Source of the DNA: Datisca glomerata
Lineage: Eukaryota; Streptophyta; Magnoliopsida; Cucurbitales; Datiscaceae
Reading direction: 5' to 3'
Assembly (NCBI GenBank): GCA_003255025.1
Contig: QANY01002976.1
Coordinates: 1,302,001 to 1,366,000, forward strand
DNA: 64,000 nucleotides
Notes under the pieces: generated by a model
Seen by the model: only the letters and a program-made list of their open reading frames with translations
Told to the model about the DNA's origin: nothing
Databases searched by the model: none
Position numbers and translations under genes: made by a program
Part shown: positions 34,451 to 45,280 of the stretch, piece by piece
Numbering within the stretch: the stretch's first letter is position 1
Layout of the letters: each line of letters begins with the position of its first letter

Positions 34451-34858
34451 TCATTTATATTTAATATTGCATAAATCCACTATGGGATGGTGAAAATATT
34501 GAGAGGATGAAGGGCTGTCATAGAAAGGGAGGTTTTTTCCTTTTAAAATTACCCTTTTAATGACGTGGATTGTCCGTCATTATAGGTGGCACCTATAATG
34601 ACTGGTAATACCCGTCATTAAAGGTGTTTTACAGCACCTATAATGACAGGTAATCCTGCTTATTAAAGGTGTTTTGTGACACTTTTCATCATGGGGATTC
34701 CCCGTCATCAAAAGTGTTTTGACGACACTTTTGATTATAGTTTTTAGTAAAATGAGTTTAGATGATGGCCCGATAGATAACAGTTGCATCCCTGTCATTA
34801 AAGGGTTTTGATTACGGTTTTTCAGCGTTAATCTAAGCCTCATTTTATAGTAGTACAA

Positions 34859-36060
34859 GTTCTAATCCAATGTTATGTCCATAACAGTAAGAGCCAGATT
34901 CTGATCCAACGTTATCTTTATAACAGTTAGATCACCTCAGTCTATGACCCAGACGTCAACTCTCAACTGTCCTTATATGATTCCTAATCAGTATATCGAG
35001 TGTGATTCAGGTCTCCACCTGAATAAACAAGCATATATTTACTCGTTCTCTTAAGATATTTAAGAATGTACTTTACTACAATCCAATGTTCAAAACCTGG
35101 ATTCAATTGATAATGACAGACAAATCCCACTTTATAATAGATGTCTGGTCTTGTACACCACATGGCATACATGAGACTACCAATAGCTGAAGCATAAGGA
35201 ATTCTTCATAGAGAATCTCTCCATCACATTATCAATATAAGATGCCTGAGAAAGTGCCAAGAGCTTGTTCTTTCTATTTCTTAGGATTTAGATGCCTAGA
35301 GCATAGCGTGCCTCTCCCAAATCTTTCATTAGGTATTTCTAGCTAACCACTTTTTTACCTTTGATAAAGTTTCTACATCACTCCTAATGAGTAGAATATC
35401 ATCAACATAAAGTACTAAGAAAACCACTTTCTTGTCTTTGATGTATTTATAAACACAAACTTCGTCAACATTTTACTCGAAACCATATGATTTAATAAAC
35501 TCATTAAAGGTAAGATTCGAAGATCTAGATGCTTTCTTTAATCCATAAATGGATTTAAGCAACTTGCATACTTTCTGATCTTGCCCCTTTTTCACGAACC
35601 CTTCTGGTTGCATCATATAGATGTTTTCTTCAAGAGAGTCATTTAGAAAAGCTATCTTGACATCCATTTACCATATTTCATAGTCCAAAATAGCGGCAAT
35701 GGACAAATGGATGTGAATGGATTTTGGCGAGGAAACATGGGAGAATATCTCTTCATAATCGACTCCTTCCCTTTGTGTATAGCCCTTTGCTACTATCTAT
35801 GCCTTGAAAGTATCTACTTTCCCATCTATATATATTTTCTTCTTGAAGATCCATTTACATCCAATGGGTCTAAAATCTTCAGGTGGATCTACAAGTTTCT
35901 AGAAGCAATTAGAATACATCGATTCCGTTCCCTAGTTCATGACATCTAGCCATTTCTCATTTTCAAGATATCCATTACTTCTTCATAAGATAATTGATCG
36001 TCCTTATTAGTTTCAGACACTAGGACATGTGCCTTAATTTCATAGTGAATAGATTATCTT
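34859..36060 (-). pseudogene. RNase H and reverse transcriptase of copia B
   Basis: RNase H pieces: MYAMWCTRPDIYYKVGFVCH and VKYILKYLKRTSKYMLVYS (35172-34984). RT pieces: MDVKIAFLNDSLEENIYMMQ and LLKSIYGLKKASRSSNLTF (35667-35473). Between them, the minus strand at about 35440-35390 reads VLYVDDILL, so the catalytic YVDD box is preserved here although frames are broken around it. Closely related to element A. Confidence 0.85.
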
Positions 36061-36484
36061 ACAACCCTCCCACTACGACGTTGCACCGGGGTTTCCTTAA
36101 CAAGAAGTGTAGTTCTGTGGTTGTCGTTTATTAGTTGATAATAAAGGTGATCTGATCTTATTAGATGCTAATTCTTCGAGAACTACTTTGCTTTGAGGTT
36201 TGTAGTTTTTCATACAGTCGTGTTCAAGGAAGGTGGCTTTTGTCGATACAAACACTTTTTTATCCTTGTGAGTATAAAAGTACCCAACTCTAGTCTCTGG
36301 AGCATATGTAATGAATATGTATACTTTAGACCTTGAGTCTAACTTTCCAGTCTTGGATCTAAGAATATGATCTGGACACCCACATATATGAAAATGACGC
36401 AAACTGGGTTTGGAGCCATTCCATAACTCTAAAGGTGTCTTGCTTACAGACTTAGAAGGCACTACATTCAAAATGTATGCCATG
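36061..36484 (-). pseudogene. Integrase C-terminal part of copia B
   Basis: An open frame from 36483 reads AYILNVVPSKSVSKTPLELW, FHICGCPDHILRSKTGKLDS, GYFYTHKDKKVFVSTKATFL, the integrase C-terminal domain and the linker to RT. Immediately upstream the catalytic core is missing: at 36484 the sequence jumps to the protease/pre-integrase region, deleting about 600 bp that element A retains. Confidence 0.85.
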
Positions 36485-37759
36485 AGAAACTCTTTTTTGT
36501 TTATTACTTTTAGGTTTTGCTACTTTAAATAATTTAGAATTATTTAACGCACGTTCAGTCAGTTTAAGCATATACAATTTGTTCGATACTTTTGCATGAC
36601 AAATATTGAATCCATTCTTGAAAATAATAACCCATTATTAATTAAAGAAATTTCAAAAAATTGTTCATGCAGTAACGAAAGATAAATCAAAATTTTCAAA
36701 AATCTTGGAATATCATAAACATCATTCAAAACTAAATAATTATTTCCAAAATTAAGATAGACTGTCTCCAATGCTTTCGCTGACACGAATGCACCACTGC
36801 CAACTCTCATAATAATCTCACCATCAGCCAGCTCCCTTAAGGAATCAAGCATCTGCAAAGAAGAACATACATGGTTAGTGGCTCATGAATCCAGTATCCT
36901 GGATGACAAATTATATTCCTCTAAACAAGCTTCAAGTATAAGTAAATCATATTTACCTTTTTTTCAACTCAGAAAGATACTTATTACAATTTCTCTTCCA
37001 ATGACCTTCAACCCCTTAATGGAAACATTTTTCCTTGGGCTTATTGTCGTTCTTGTTCTTCTTGGCTTTTGTGATGTCTTGTCTTTGTTCCCTTTCTTTT
37101 TCTTACATTTTCCCTTACCATTGGTCTACTTCCTCTTGTTACTTTTAACAACAGTGGAAGAAGGATTTTGCTCAACAACATTTGCCTCACCCTCTCTGGT
37201 CATAGTCTTATTGAGTGAATCAAAAGTGTGCAGTTCATTCAACAATTAGGTCATGTTGAATTGCAACTTGTTTATAACATAGTTGGTGGTGAACGCATAA
37301 AAAGCAGGTGTGAGCGATTCAAGTATAATGCCGACTTGGGTTCGTTCATCAATGGTCACCTTGTGTACTTCTGCCTCATGCATTATGTTGATCATGTTCA
37401 AAACACATTCACGCACAGACGTACCTTTCTTCATCTTGGTCGTCATGTAGCTCCTAGTAGCCTAATGACGACTTTGATCAAAATGTTGCCCGAACACCGC
37501 TTGTGGAGATTCTATAATCTTATAGGCAGTCTTCATGCTCTCATGCTTGGTTCTCAGAACATCATTCATGCTCGCAAACATGTAGCAGTTCACTTTATTG
37601 TTGGATTAAATCCAAGCACCAAACTTCTCCCTAACATTCTTAGGGGCATTGGCAGCAGACTTCTCATGACATTCCTCATCAAGAACAAATTTGTGGTTCT
37701 CACAAATTTTTCCCTAACATGGGTTATTATGCAAGTAAAGTAGTAATAGGGTTACCCAT
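36485..37759 (-). pseudogene. Gag and protease region of copia B
   Basis: Gag starts at the ATG at 37759 (MGNP, as in element D) and continues in broken frames, with a UBN2-type piece at 37446-37246 (VHKVTIDERTQVGIILESLT). A zinc-knuckle region with Lys-rich flanks lies at about 36960-37110. The protease/pre-integrase part at 36858-36559 reads MQMLDSLRELADGEIIMRVG, VYLNFGNNYLVLNDVYDIP. The 171-codon plus-strand frame across 37228-37743 is a shadow of gag. Dead because of stops and the adjacent integrase deletion. Confidence 0.75.
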
Positions 37760-39730
37760 GGTAGACATAATATTAACTGAAAAAAACATACATAATTCAA
37801 TATAATTGAAATAAATTTCTAGAATTCAGAAAATAAACGTGATGCATGAGTGTAACATATTAAACACATAAATATATCATTTAGTAATCCAGGATAAAAT
37901 AACCTAACAATTAATGTGCAGCCCTATGGTCGGTCAGATTAATCTTAGACTGTTTATGAGACATTCTCATCCTTATTAATTAAAATTCAAAATATCTCAT
38001 AGTTTCTATTTTAACAATAAGCTATCGCTTATTCGGTCAACATATAAGCTTAATTGTGACGTTGTGAGTGTAACCCATTATTTCAGAATCCATGACTTTA
38101 TTTAGAATATGCCGCCTTAGGGTCGGTCAAAACTAAACTACATCACTTAGTCTGATCTTCTTAAGAAGTCAAACCTTGGTATTGATACAGCTCCAAACCT
38201 TCCTTAGGGGGATGAAAACAAAGCAATCTCGAGGCCCTCATTGTACCTCACGGTGTTATACTAATAATGGAGAACATTAGTTACATTGACATGTCAACAT
38301 TCTCTCACTCACTATTTTAAGATAATATGTTTCTATTTTAACTAATCAATTAATTCTAAATTAATTATAAGGTAAAATAAACCCTATGGATGTGAAATTA
38401 ACAGTTAATCCAATCGAAATTGGTCTATGTTTATTTAACCTTATAAAGAGTCTAAATCATAATTAGATGAAGTTAGATTAAATAATTAATTACACTCATC
38501 AAACTTTAACAAAAAACTTTTACTAAAGTTGGTTATCTTAAATGTTACTATAGCCATTAGAGTGGTGTGATTATCAAGTTTTAACTAATTAAAACCTAGC
38601 AGTTTACATGTAATTGATTTCTCAAAACAATTCATATAAACATATTAGGACAATCCTAATAAATCATGTTATCAATCATATCTATAAACACGTATGACAT
38701 GTGATCGACTAATGCATAGTCATGTTATCAATCATATCAATAAATATTTATCTAATGCATAGTCATGTTATCAATCATATCAATAAACATTTATTTAAAA
38801 ATAAATAAAATAATAATGGACCGAGTGACTTTTGGGTATTTGTAAATTACAAACATCAATAAAGAAATAAAATTATAAATAGGACTTTAAGATTACATAT
38901 TTCTAAAATATCTATTCTCCACCTAATGTCCATCTTCATAATCTTCAAGTTTCGAACAAAACCCTTTTAATTAGAAAAACTATTTTTTTACTTAAAAATC
39001 ATCTCTATGATTATCTTTTAAAATTGTTGAATTTGACTTAGTCAATAAACAAGTTATGACTTGGTCAAACCCAATCAATTAATTAATCTGTAACTTTCAT
39101 AAAATTCAAAATTCAAAATTTATTTTAAAATTACATTAATTTTAAAATTTAAAAGATAATAGATAGAGTTAGGGTTATCATAATAGATAAAGTAAGTTGG
39201 TATCGGAGTTTCTGTGAAACTTTGCTAGATGTGACAATAATTGCCACCAATAATAAGACTTTCCCAGCGCCATTGGACGTCACCGCTGCCGACTGCCGAT
39301 CGCGGCAGCCGCCGGCGCCAATTTTTCAGAGGGCTCACCGTCGGAGCTGATTTTTCCGGCGGCGTTACCACCCCTGAAATACCGGTGGCGCCAGAGCCAG
39401 AAATCCTATTTCTGGTGCCAGCACCGAAATTCCCTAGGAAATCCCATTTTTTTCTTTTTCCTCCTCGTGCGTTCTTTATCTTCTCGCGATCGGAATAATT
39501 ATAATATAATATTCAATATAAAATTATAAAAATTCCTATTCCCCAAAATGGATTACACAAGATCTAAGGAAAAATTAAAGAACAAAGGCTAACCAGATAA
39601 TCATCATATTATTAATAATCCATTATTAATCATACATTCAAAAATAAACCATCCATTCATTCATACATATCAAATATACAATGAATAATGCAAGAAAAAT
39701 CACATAATATTTAATACATAAATATATAAT
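37760..39730 (-). other. Leader of copia element B
   Basis: About 2 kb between primer site and gag ATG, non-coding. 37760-38700 matches the leader of element D. 38690-38790 contains three imperfect copies of a 55-bp unit built on AGTCATGTTATCAATCATAT. A sharp GC-rich island lies at 39240-39500 in otherwise AT-rich sequence. Confidence 0.65.
38650..38800. repeat. Short tandem repeat in the B leader
   Basis: TCATGTTATCAATCATATC occurs at about 38665, 38721 and 38763, with ATAAACATTTAT or a variant after each. Two to three imperfect copies. Confidence 0.7.
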
Positions 39731-39747
39731 GATCGCTCTGATATCAA
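39731..39747 (-). other. Primer binding site (initiator tRNA-Met) of element B
   Basis: The minus strand reads TGATATCAGAGCGATC two bases after the LTR end, close to the canonical TGGTATCAGAGC. This fixes the element's direction as minus. Confidence 0.85.
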
Positions 39748-39748
39748 T

Positions 39749-41928
39749 TGTTTGAAATGCGGCACATGCGTGGTGGAGTCATGGTGAATTTTAAAAATTT
39801 ATTAAAAATGAGTCATATATTTTTCGATAAAACAAAAACAAGTGCAATGCATCAGTTTCCAAAATAAAAACTTTTATTAAAAATTATTTTCAATCAGGAT
39901 CTATTATATATTTATATATTAAATCTAAGACATACATGTATAGGAATCATATACCTCTTGTAGCCTACATCAAACATCCCTGTAAATCAACAATCTTGCG
40001 TTCTCGTGAACAACGGACTTTGAGAACCACACCAAGATCTTTCAAGCCAATCCTTAAACTCACTAGGATGTGTGTGGGCACGCAGAATAATTTAAAGACA
40101 TTTTCTTATGTCTCTAGATGTACTCAGCATATGAGATTTAGAGATTTATTGAGAATGATTAATTTAGCGACACAATCCTCTAAGAGAATACGAGATTACT
40201 CTTCAAATTTTTTTATTAATATTTAGTCATATAGAAAGATCACCTAGATAGCAATTGTGTTCTTCAACTCTCTATCAACACTATGGCCAATAGAATAATG
40301 TCTACATATTTTCTAGACAATGGCATATCATATTTTTAGGAATAAACTGAAAATAATATTTGATTTTAAAATTACCATTGCAGTTGGACCCATTGTAATT
40401 TGTATAAAATTGAAGTGCCGCCCGTGAGCTATCACAGTGCCTCACGTCATTGTGTGTGACGACACTACTGTAGTGTCGTGTGGCATTAGAGTATTGCATC
40501 CCCACTACCGCAATGTCACGTGACACTACAGTAGTTCATGTCAATCTCTGATTCTCAATCAGTGATTGACATGTGGCAATTACTGTGAATTAAATATTTA
40601 TTTTAATCAAATAAATATCTAGATATCAGTTCATTCAAAATTAACATATTTGATTATCCATATCAACAAACTTATGTGTTAATTCATAAATAACAGATAT
40701 AGTTGATGCAAATTATTATCTAATAATAATTATAATTATTTAATTTTACAAATTAGATATCATGTCTCATTTATCGATAATTAAAAAAATTAATCGATAT
40801 AATTATATATATAATTTTAAAAATTTATATATAAATAATTCAATTAATTAATTAATCACACATAATTATCTCATAATTACGTAATTGTCCCAGAATAAAA
40901 ATTACTTTTACAAGTCAATCATTTTCTCTTGTCCTTAAATATTCACACCTTAGGTTGTGTAGTACAGAAGTGATTTGAGGATCATGGACATATAATCTTA
41001 AGCTCTAGTAAATCAGATTATTAATTAAGTAATCTTATTTATTAATTTCATTATTACTCCACTATAAATATGAAATTGCACTCTTAGAATTTATAGAATG
41101 TATATACAAAGTATTCTCGTGTAGTTCGTTGACATAATCACCACGTAGCAATTATTGGTTCGTACATTAGAGCTAGTCAAAATTATCATTTTACCCTTCT
41201 AATTATCTCTTGATCCCTAAATACCATTAATTCACTAGTGAATAGCTAATTTATAATCGTATTAAAAATTTGAGCTCAATAACCATTTAGTTCAAGAATT
41301 AACACTTAAGGGAACCAATATACGATCCGTTAGAAAAACTTGGATACTAAATCTTGTAAGATCATGTTCCTAGTCACCCATATCACTGAATTTCAAAAAT
41401 AAAAGTCACTAGCTTATTTTACAAACAAATATTAAAAAGTGAATCAAAAGATCCTATAGACATGTATAGGAGTTCATGACTACTCAGGATTCAGACTGAT
41501 CTACATATGATCATCAGATTGATGTGTATTAAATCTTTATGATAAATGATACGTTAATAAAGATGTTAATTTTCATCGATCATGTCATATATAATCTTAT
41601 TATATAAAGTATATTCACTAAGATGTCTATCCACATCAATGATTTGGATCTAGATCACATGCATTCATAATGCTTAATGAACTGTACTAGCAACCATTCA
41701 TTAAAGATTACATACTTTAATATGTTGCACAATTTTATTCATTATCTATGATCTTAATCTTTTCGTACTAATATAAGATCATAGTCTCATTAGTGAATAT
41801 TAAATTTTCAGATATTCTTATAAATTATTCAACAATAATTTAAAATAACAATTATAAGAAAAATGTAATTCCATTAAATTGCATATTAAAATGTCAATAC
41901 ACATGTTTTGAGGATATAAACCCCAACA
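39749..41928 (-). repeat. 5' LTR of the A/B copia block, 2180 bp
   Basis: The most complete LTR of the family: minus-strand start TGTTGGGGTTTATATCC at 41928 and end TTTCAAACA at 39749. It includes hairpin cluster (40400-40545) and a G-box position changed to CACATGTC. It abuts gypsy F integrase at 41929. The 5 flanking bases (CTATT) are not repeated at 29398, as expected if this LTR is a recombinant. Confidence 0.9.
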
Positions 41929-42580
41929 CTATTTTCTTTTACCTTATTCTAACCACTTCTTCAAGCTTTCCAGCATAATTCGATTTGAACTTTCCGCTTG
42001 TTCGTTTCCCTGCAGGTAGTACGACATAGAAAATCGGTTGATAATCTTCAAGCCTTTGCATAAAGCCTTAATTGCTTTTCCCCGTGAACTGAAGTTCGTT
42101 GTCAGAGATGAGTACTTGTGGGATTCCATACCTGGATACTATATTATTCAACAGGAACCCCTTCACTTCCTCTTCTCGAATCCTTGCATACCTTCAACTT
42201 CAATCCACTTAGTGAAGTAATCTATTGCACCCAACAAAAATCATTTCTGAGTAGGTGCCATTGAAAGCGGCCCTACAAAATCCAGGGTCCACTACATGAA
42301 GGGCCACAGGCTTGCCATTGTATTAAGTTCTCCAGATGCCATTTTTACAATGGGGGTGAAGAGTTGGCACTTGTCGTAGCTTTTCGCATACTGTTTGGCA
42401 TTTTGATGCATCTTGGGCCAATAATATCCCTCATTTAATATTGTGTGCGCCAATGATATTCCCCAAGTGTGATTTTCATATATTCCTTCATGAATTTCCG
42501 CCAGCACATATGTGCCTCTTTCGCTTTCAGGCACTTTAAATACGGCCTTGAAAAATACATTTTATATAATATTCCCTTAA
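41929..42580 (-). pseudogene. Integrase N-terminal and core region of gypsy element F
   Basis: The minus strand gives the integrase zinc region (GYYWPKMHQNAKQYAKSYDK, C in SYDKCQLF) at 42460-42360, then core pieces including LKIINRFSMSYYLQGNEQAE and LESLKKWLE near the LTR boundary. It breaks at 41929 where the copia LTR starts. The next residues of the protein are those at 21522 in element E. Frames are broken, and the core between 42290 and 42130 is read only in pieces. Confidence 0.8.
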
Positions 42581-43240
42581 TTAAAGAATACCTGGCACTT
42601 TGTTGCTGAATTTTTCTTCCCAGATGTTTGTCCTTATATAATTCTCATTTTGCCAGGTAACGGATTATATCATCCTGCCAGCTCGGTTCGACCTCAATTT
42701 CCACATCTACTATGCTTGGCAACAGAACTTTCATACTTAGCTCTTCGAGAAGTTCCACCAGCAAGTTTCTTTTGTAGGGGAGTTACATTGATGATCCCAA
42801 GTTTTCCAACGCATCTACGTGCCCGTTCTCAACCCTCAATTTAGGTGGATCTCGTAGCTTTTCAGTAGACAGAACAGTCTTTTTGCCTGCTGCGAATATC
42901 TATCATCCTCAAGTCTTTTTCCACAAATTCTCTCATTATCTATTCACAATCATCATGGAATCACAAAATATCTTTACTTCATGTACATTGAGTTCAAGCA
43001 GCATGTTGACTCCGACTATCAAGGCTTCATATTCCACACCGACTTTGAACCCAAAAGAGATAGAGTGTTCAAGAGTTTCTCTGAATGGGGTTTGCACCAC
43101 TATTCCCGCACCGGCTCCTTTGTTATTTAAGAACCCATTGATGAACAGTTTCCAGGTTCCGTTCTCTATCTCTGTGACACCTATTACTTCTTTCCTCTTC
43201 ACCTTGACTGAAATTCGCTACAAAGCAAGCTAATGCTTAT
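42581..43240 (-). pseudogene. RNase H of gypsy element F
   Basis: An open piece at 43202-42936 reads GTWKLFINGFLNNKGAGAGI, VQTPFRETLEHSISFGF, VEYEALIVGVNMLLEL and VKIFCDSMMIVNR. These are the RNase H motifs around the catalytic residues: the first Asp (usually VDGS) is Asn here (INGF), while the Glu in YEAL and the Asp in CDS are kept. Continues downstream in broken frames. Confidence 0.85.
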
Positions 43241-44560
43241 CCTTTGATAAACATTCTTGGCTCATATTGGAACTCGTATTGGCCAAGTTTAATTTTTAAT
43301 TTTGCCATTTTCCCGCTCACTTTTGGTGAGTGCAACAGACTTCTGAGGGGAGAGTCCATTAACATTTTTATGCTATGAGCTTGGAATTAAGGCCTCGGCT
43401 TCCTCGCTGTAACCATAACTATTAAATTTCTCCATCCTTTTGTACTGACTTCGGCCGCCACTAACCTTTTACTTATGCAGTAAACGAGTTTTTGCTTCCT
43501 GTCTTCTTCTATGATTAGAATGGCATTCACTGTCGTTTGTGATATTGCCATGTAAAAAAGCAATTCTTCACCTGGTATCGGCTTCGAGAGTAATGACGGA
43601 GTTGTCAGATATTCTTTAATCTTTTTTAAAGAATCCTCCCACTCTTCATCCTAGCTATCAACAGGATTTTTCTTTAGTTTTGCGAAGAACGACTTGCACT
43701 TGTTCGTTGACTTCAAAAGTAATATGTTCAGAGCTGCCACTTTTCCCGTCAAACTTTGCACCTCCTTACGGGTTTTTGGAGACTTCGTCTACATGTTGGC
43801 ATTTACTTGATCTGGGTTAACATCGATTGCCCATTGCGTAACTAAATGCCCATAAATTTTCCTACTACCACTCTGAAAGTGCACTTCTCTAGGTTGAGCT
43901 TCATGGAACTTCTTCTCAGGATGGAAAGGCCTCGTCAAGATCTTTGATGTGATCCTGCCATTTGCAAATCATAACCAACGTATCGTCCATGTAAACTTCC
44001 ATGGTTTTTCCAATTTGCTCGTGAAAGATTTTGTTCACAAGTCTCTGGTAAGTTGCACCTGCATTTTTCAAACCAAATGGCATTACTTTATAACACAAAA
44101 TACCATGTTCAAGTCTTTTCTTGATCAGGCTGGAACATTTTCACCTGATTATATCCTGAAAAGACATCTATAAAGCTAAGGAGTCATCTTTTTCCCCAAG
44201 GTTGCATCCACCATCTAATCAATCATTGGCACCGGATAGTCATCTTTTTGGCAAGCATTGCTTTGATTGATGAAATCAACACAAATCCTCCATTTCCCAT
44301 TCTTCTTTTTCACCATAACCACATTGGCAAGCCACTCTAGGTTGTCCATTTCCCAGATGGAGTCATCCTTTAAAAGATTCTCCACTTCTTCTTTGATTGC
44401 AGCGTTTCATTCTAGGGCGAAGATTCTTTTCCGTTTCTTCACTGGTTTTACAGCAGGATCTGTAATTAGCTTATGAAATATTATATTTTTTTGAAATACC
44501 TGGCATTTCTTGTGCCGTACTCACAATGATGTCCCAATTCCTTCTCTAGAAGTCCTTCAT
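43241..44560 (-). pseudogene. Reverse transcriptase of gypsy element F
   Basis: Clear RT motifs on the minus strand: the N-terminal region at 44470-44270 (TGFxxE-like, ending WRICVDFINQS), then MPFGLKNAGATYQRLVNKIF and VYMDDTLVM at 44098-43980, the latter being the catalytic YxDD box (YMDD). The thumb and connection region follow with several stops (about 43940-43250). RT copies element RNA into DNA. The catalytic motif is intact but the frame is not. Confidence 0.85.
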
Positions 44561-45280
44561 CTTTACCTTTTCTGTTTCCTCAATTCGTGCCCCAATGTTG
44601 GTTATCTTTTGAGTTCCTTCCTCAAGATATACAAGTTTAGTGACTTCTCCCGCTTTGTACTTTAGGTTAAACAGACCATCTTGTCCGTCTTCTTTTGATT
44701 GGTATTGTTCTATAGCCTCGGCCTTTTGGCCGTCCAACTTCTTTTCTATTTTCGTTCATCTAGTGGATTCCATTGCCATTACCGAGCAGATGCGAGCAGT
44801 AGCTTGATCTTCCTTTATCGTCTTTATCCCATCCGAAAATGGATATTTCAATACATGATAAAAGGTGGATGGAACGACCTTCATCTTATGTAACCACATC
44901 CTTCCCTACGGGGATGAAATGTCCAGAGCCACAAATTCGGTCAGATGATTAAATGACTCAGCATTCACCAGAAGAGTAATGATTCCTTTAGAGTAGCTTA
45001 CGGTCCCATTGAAACCTATCAACGAATGCAATGGGTCGTGCAACATTTGGTCTCCCATGGACATTTTCTCAAGGGTTGATTGATGTAGGATATTGACAGC
45101 ACTCTCGTCATCAACCAGTACCCAAATTTCTAACCTGAATTGGATGACGAGAGCATCATAGTGTTGTCCATCGTGCTCTAGATCTTGCTCATCAAAAATC
45201 AACAAAAAATTTCTAGCGTCACTCGATGAACTTCCTTTCTCCTGGTACCTCTCTAACATAGGTTTCTTTCAGTACATTTT
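44561..45280 (-). pseudogene. Protease of gypsy element F
   Basis: The open piece 45259-44906 contains ALVIQFRLEIWVLVDDESAV and NILHQSTLEKM, where VDDESAVNIL takes the place of the protease VDxGSSxNIL motif with Glu for Gly. Then come LIGFNGTVSYSKGIITL and FNHLTEFVALD. The strand continues with the linker to RT, including DxxxARICSVMAME-like sequence and a piece at 44737-44546. Confidence 0.75.

Larger units (their letters stand above)
31497..34855 (+). mobile_element. Pack-CACTA transposon, non-autonomous, 3359 bp
   Basis: The left end is CACTACTACAAAATTAGGCT; the right end reads, as reverse complement, TACTACTATAAAATGAGGCT, a near-identical terminal inverted repeat. A 3-bp target duplication CAA flanks both sides (31494-31496 and 34856-34858), as expected for CACTA elements. 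Both subterminal regions hold many short repeats around TGACAG/CTGTCAT (31520-31690) and TAATGACxGGTAAT (34555-34810). No transposase is present, so it would need one in trans. The interior carries exons and introns of a galacturonosyltransferase gene. It sits inside the RNase H of copia B. Confidence 0.9.

Noticed and set aside
37228..37743. 171-codon plus-strand open frame
   Set aside because: It lies exactly opposite gag of copia B and has no recognisable domain; it is a shadow frame.
39195..39210. Plus-strand TTGGTATCGGAGTTT resembling a tRNA-Met primer site
   Set aside because: It is in the opposite orientation to element B and is not next to an LTR end; the true primer site is at 39731-39747 on the minus strand.
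43949..44173. Plus-strand open frames within the F pol region (also 44267-44476 and 45842-46270)
   Set aside because: They are antisense shadows of RT and gag, whose motifs on the minus strand are clear.
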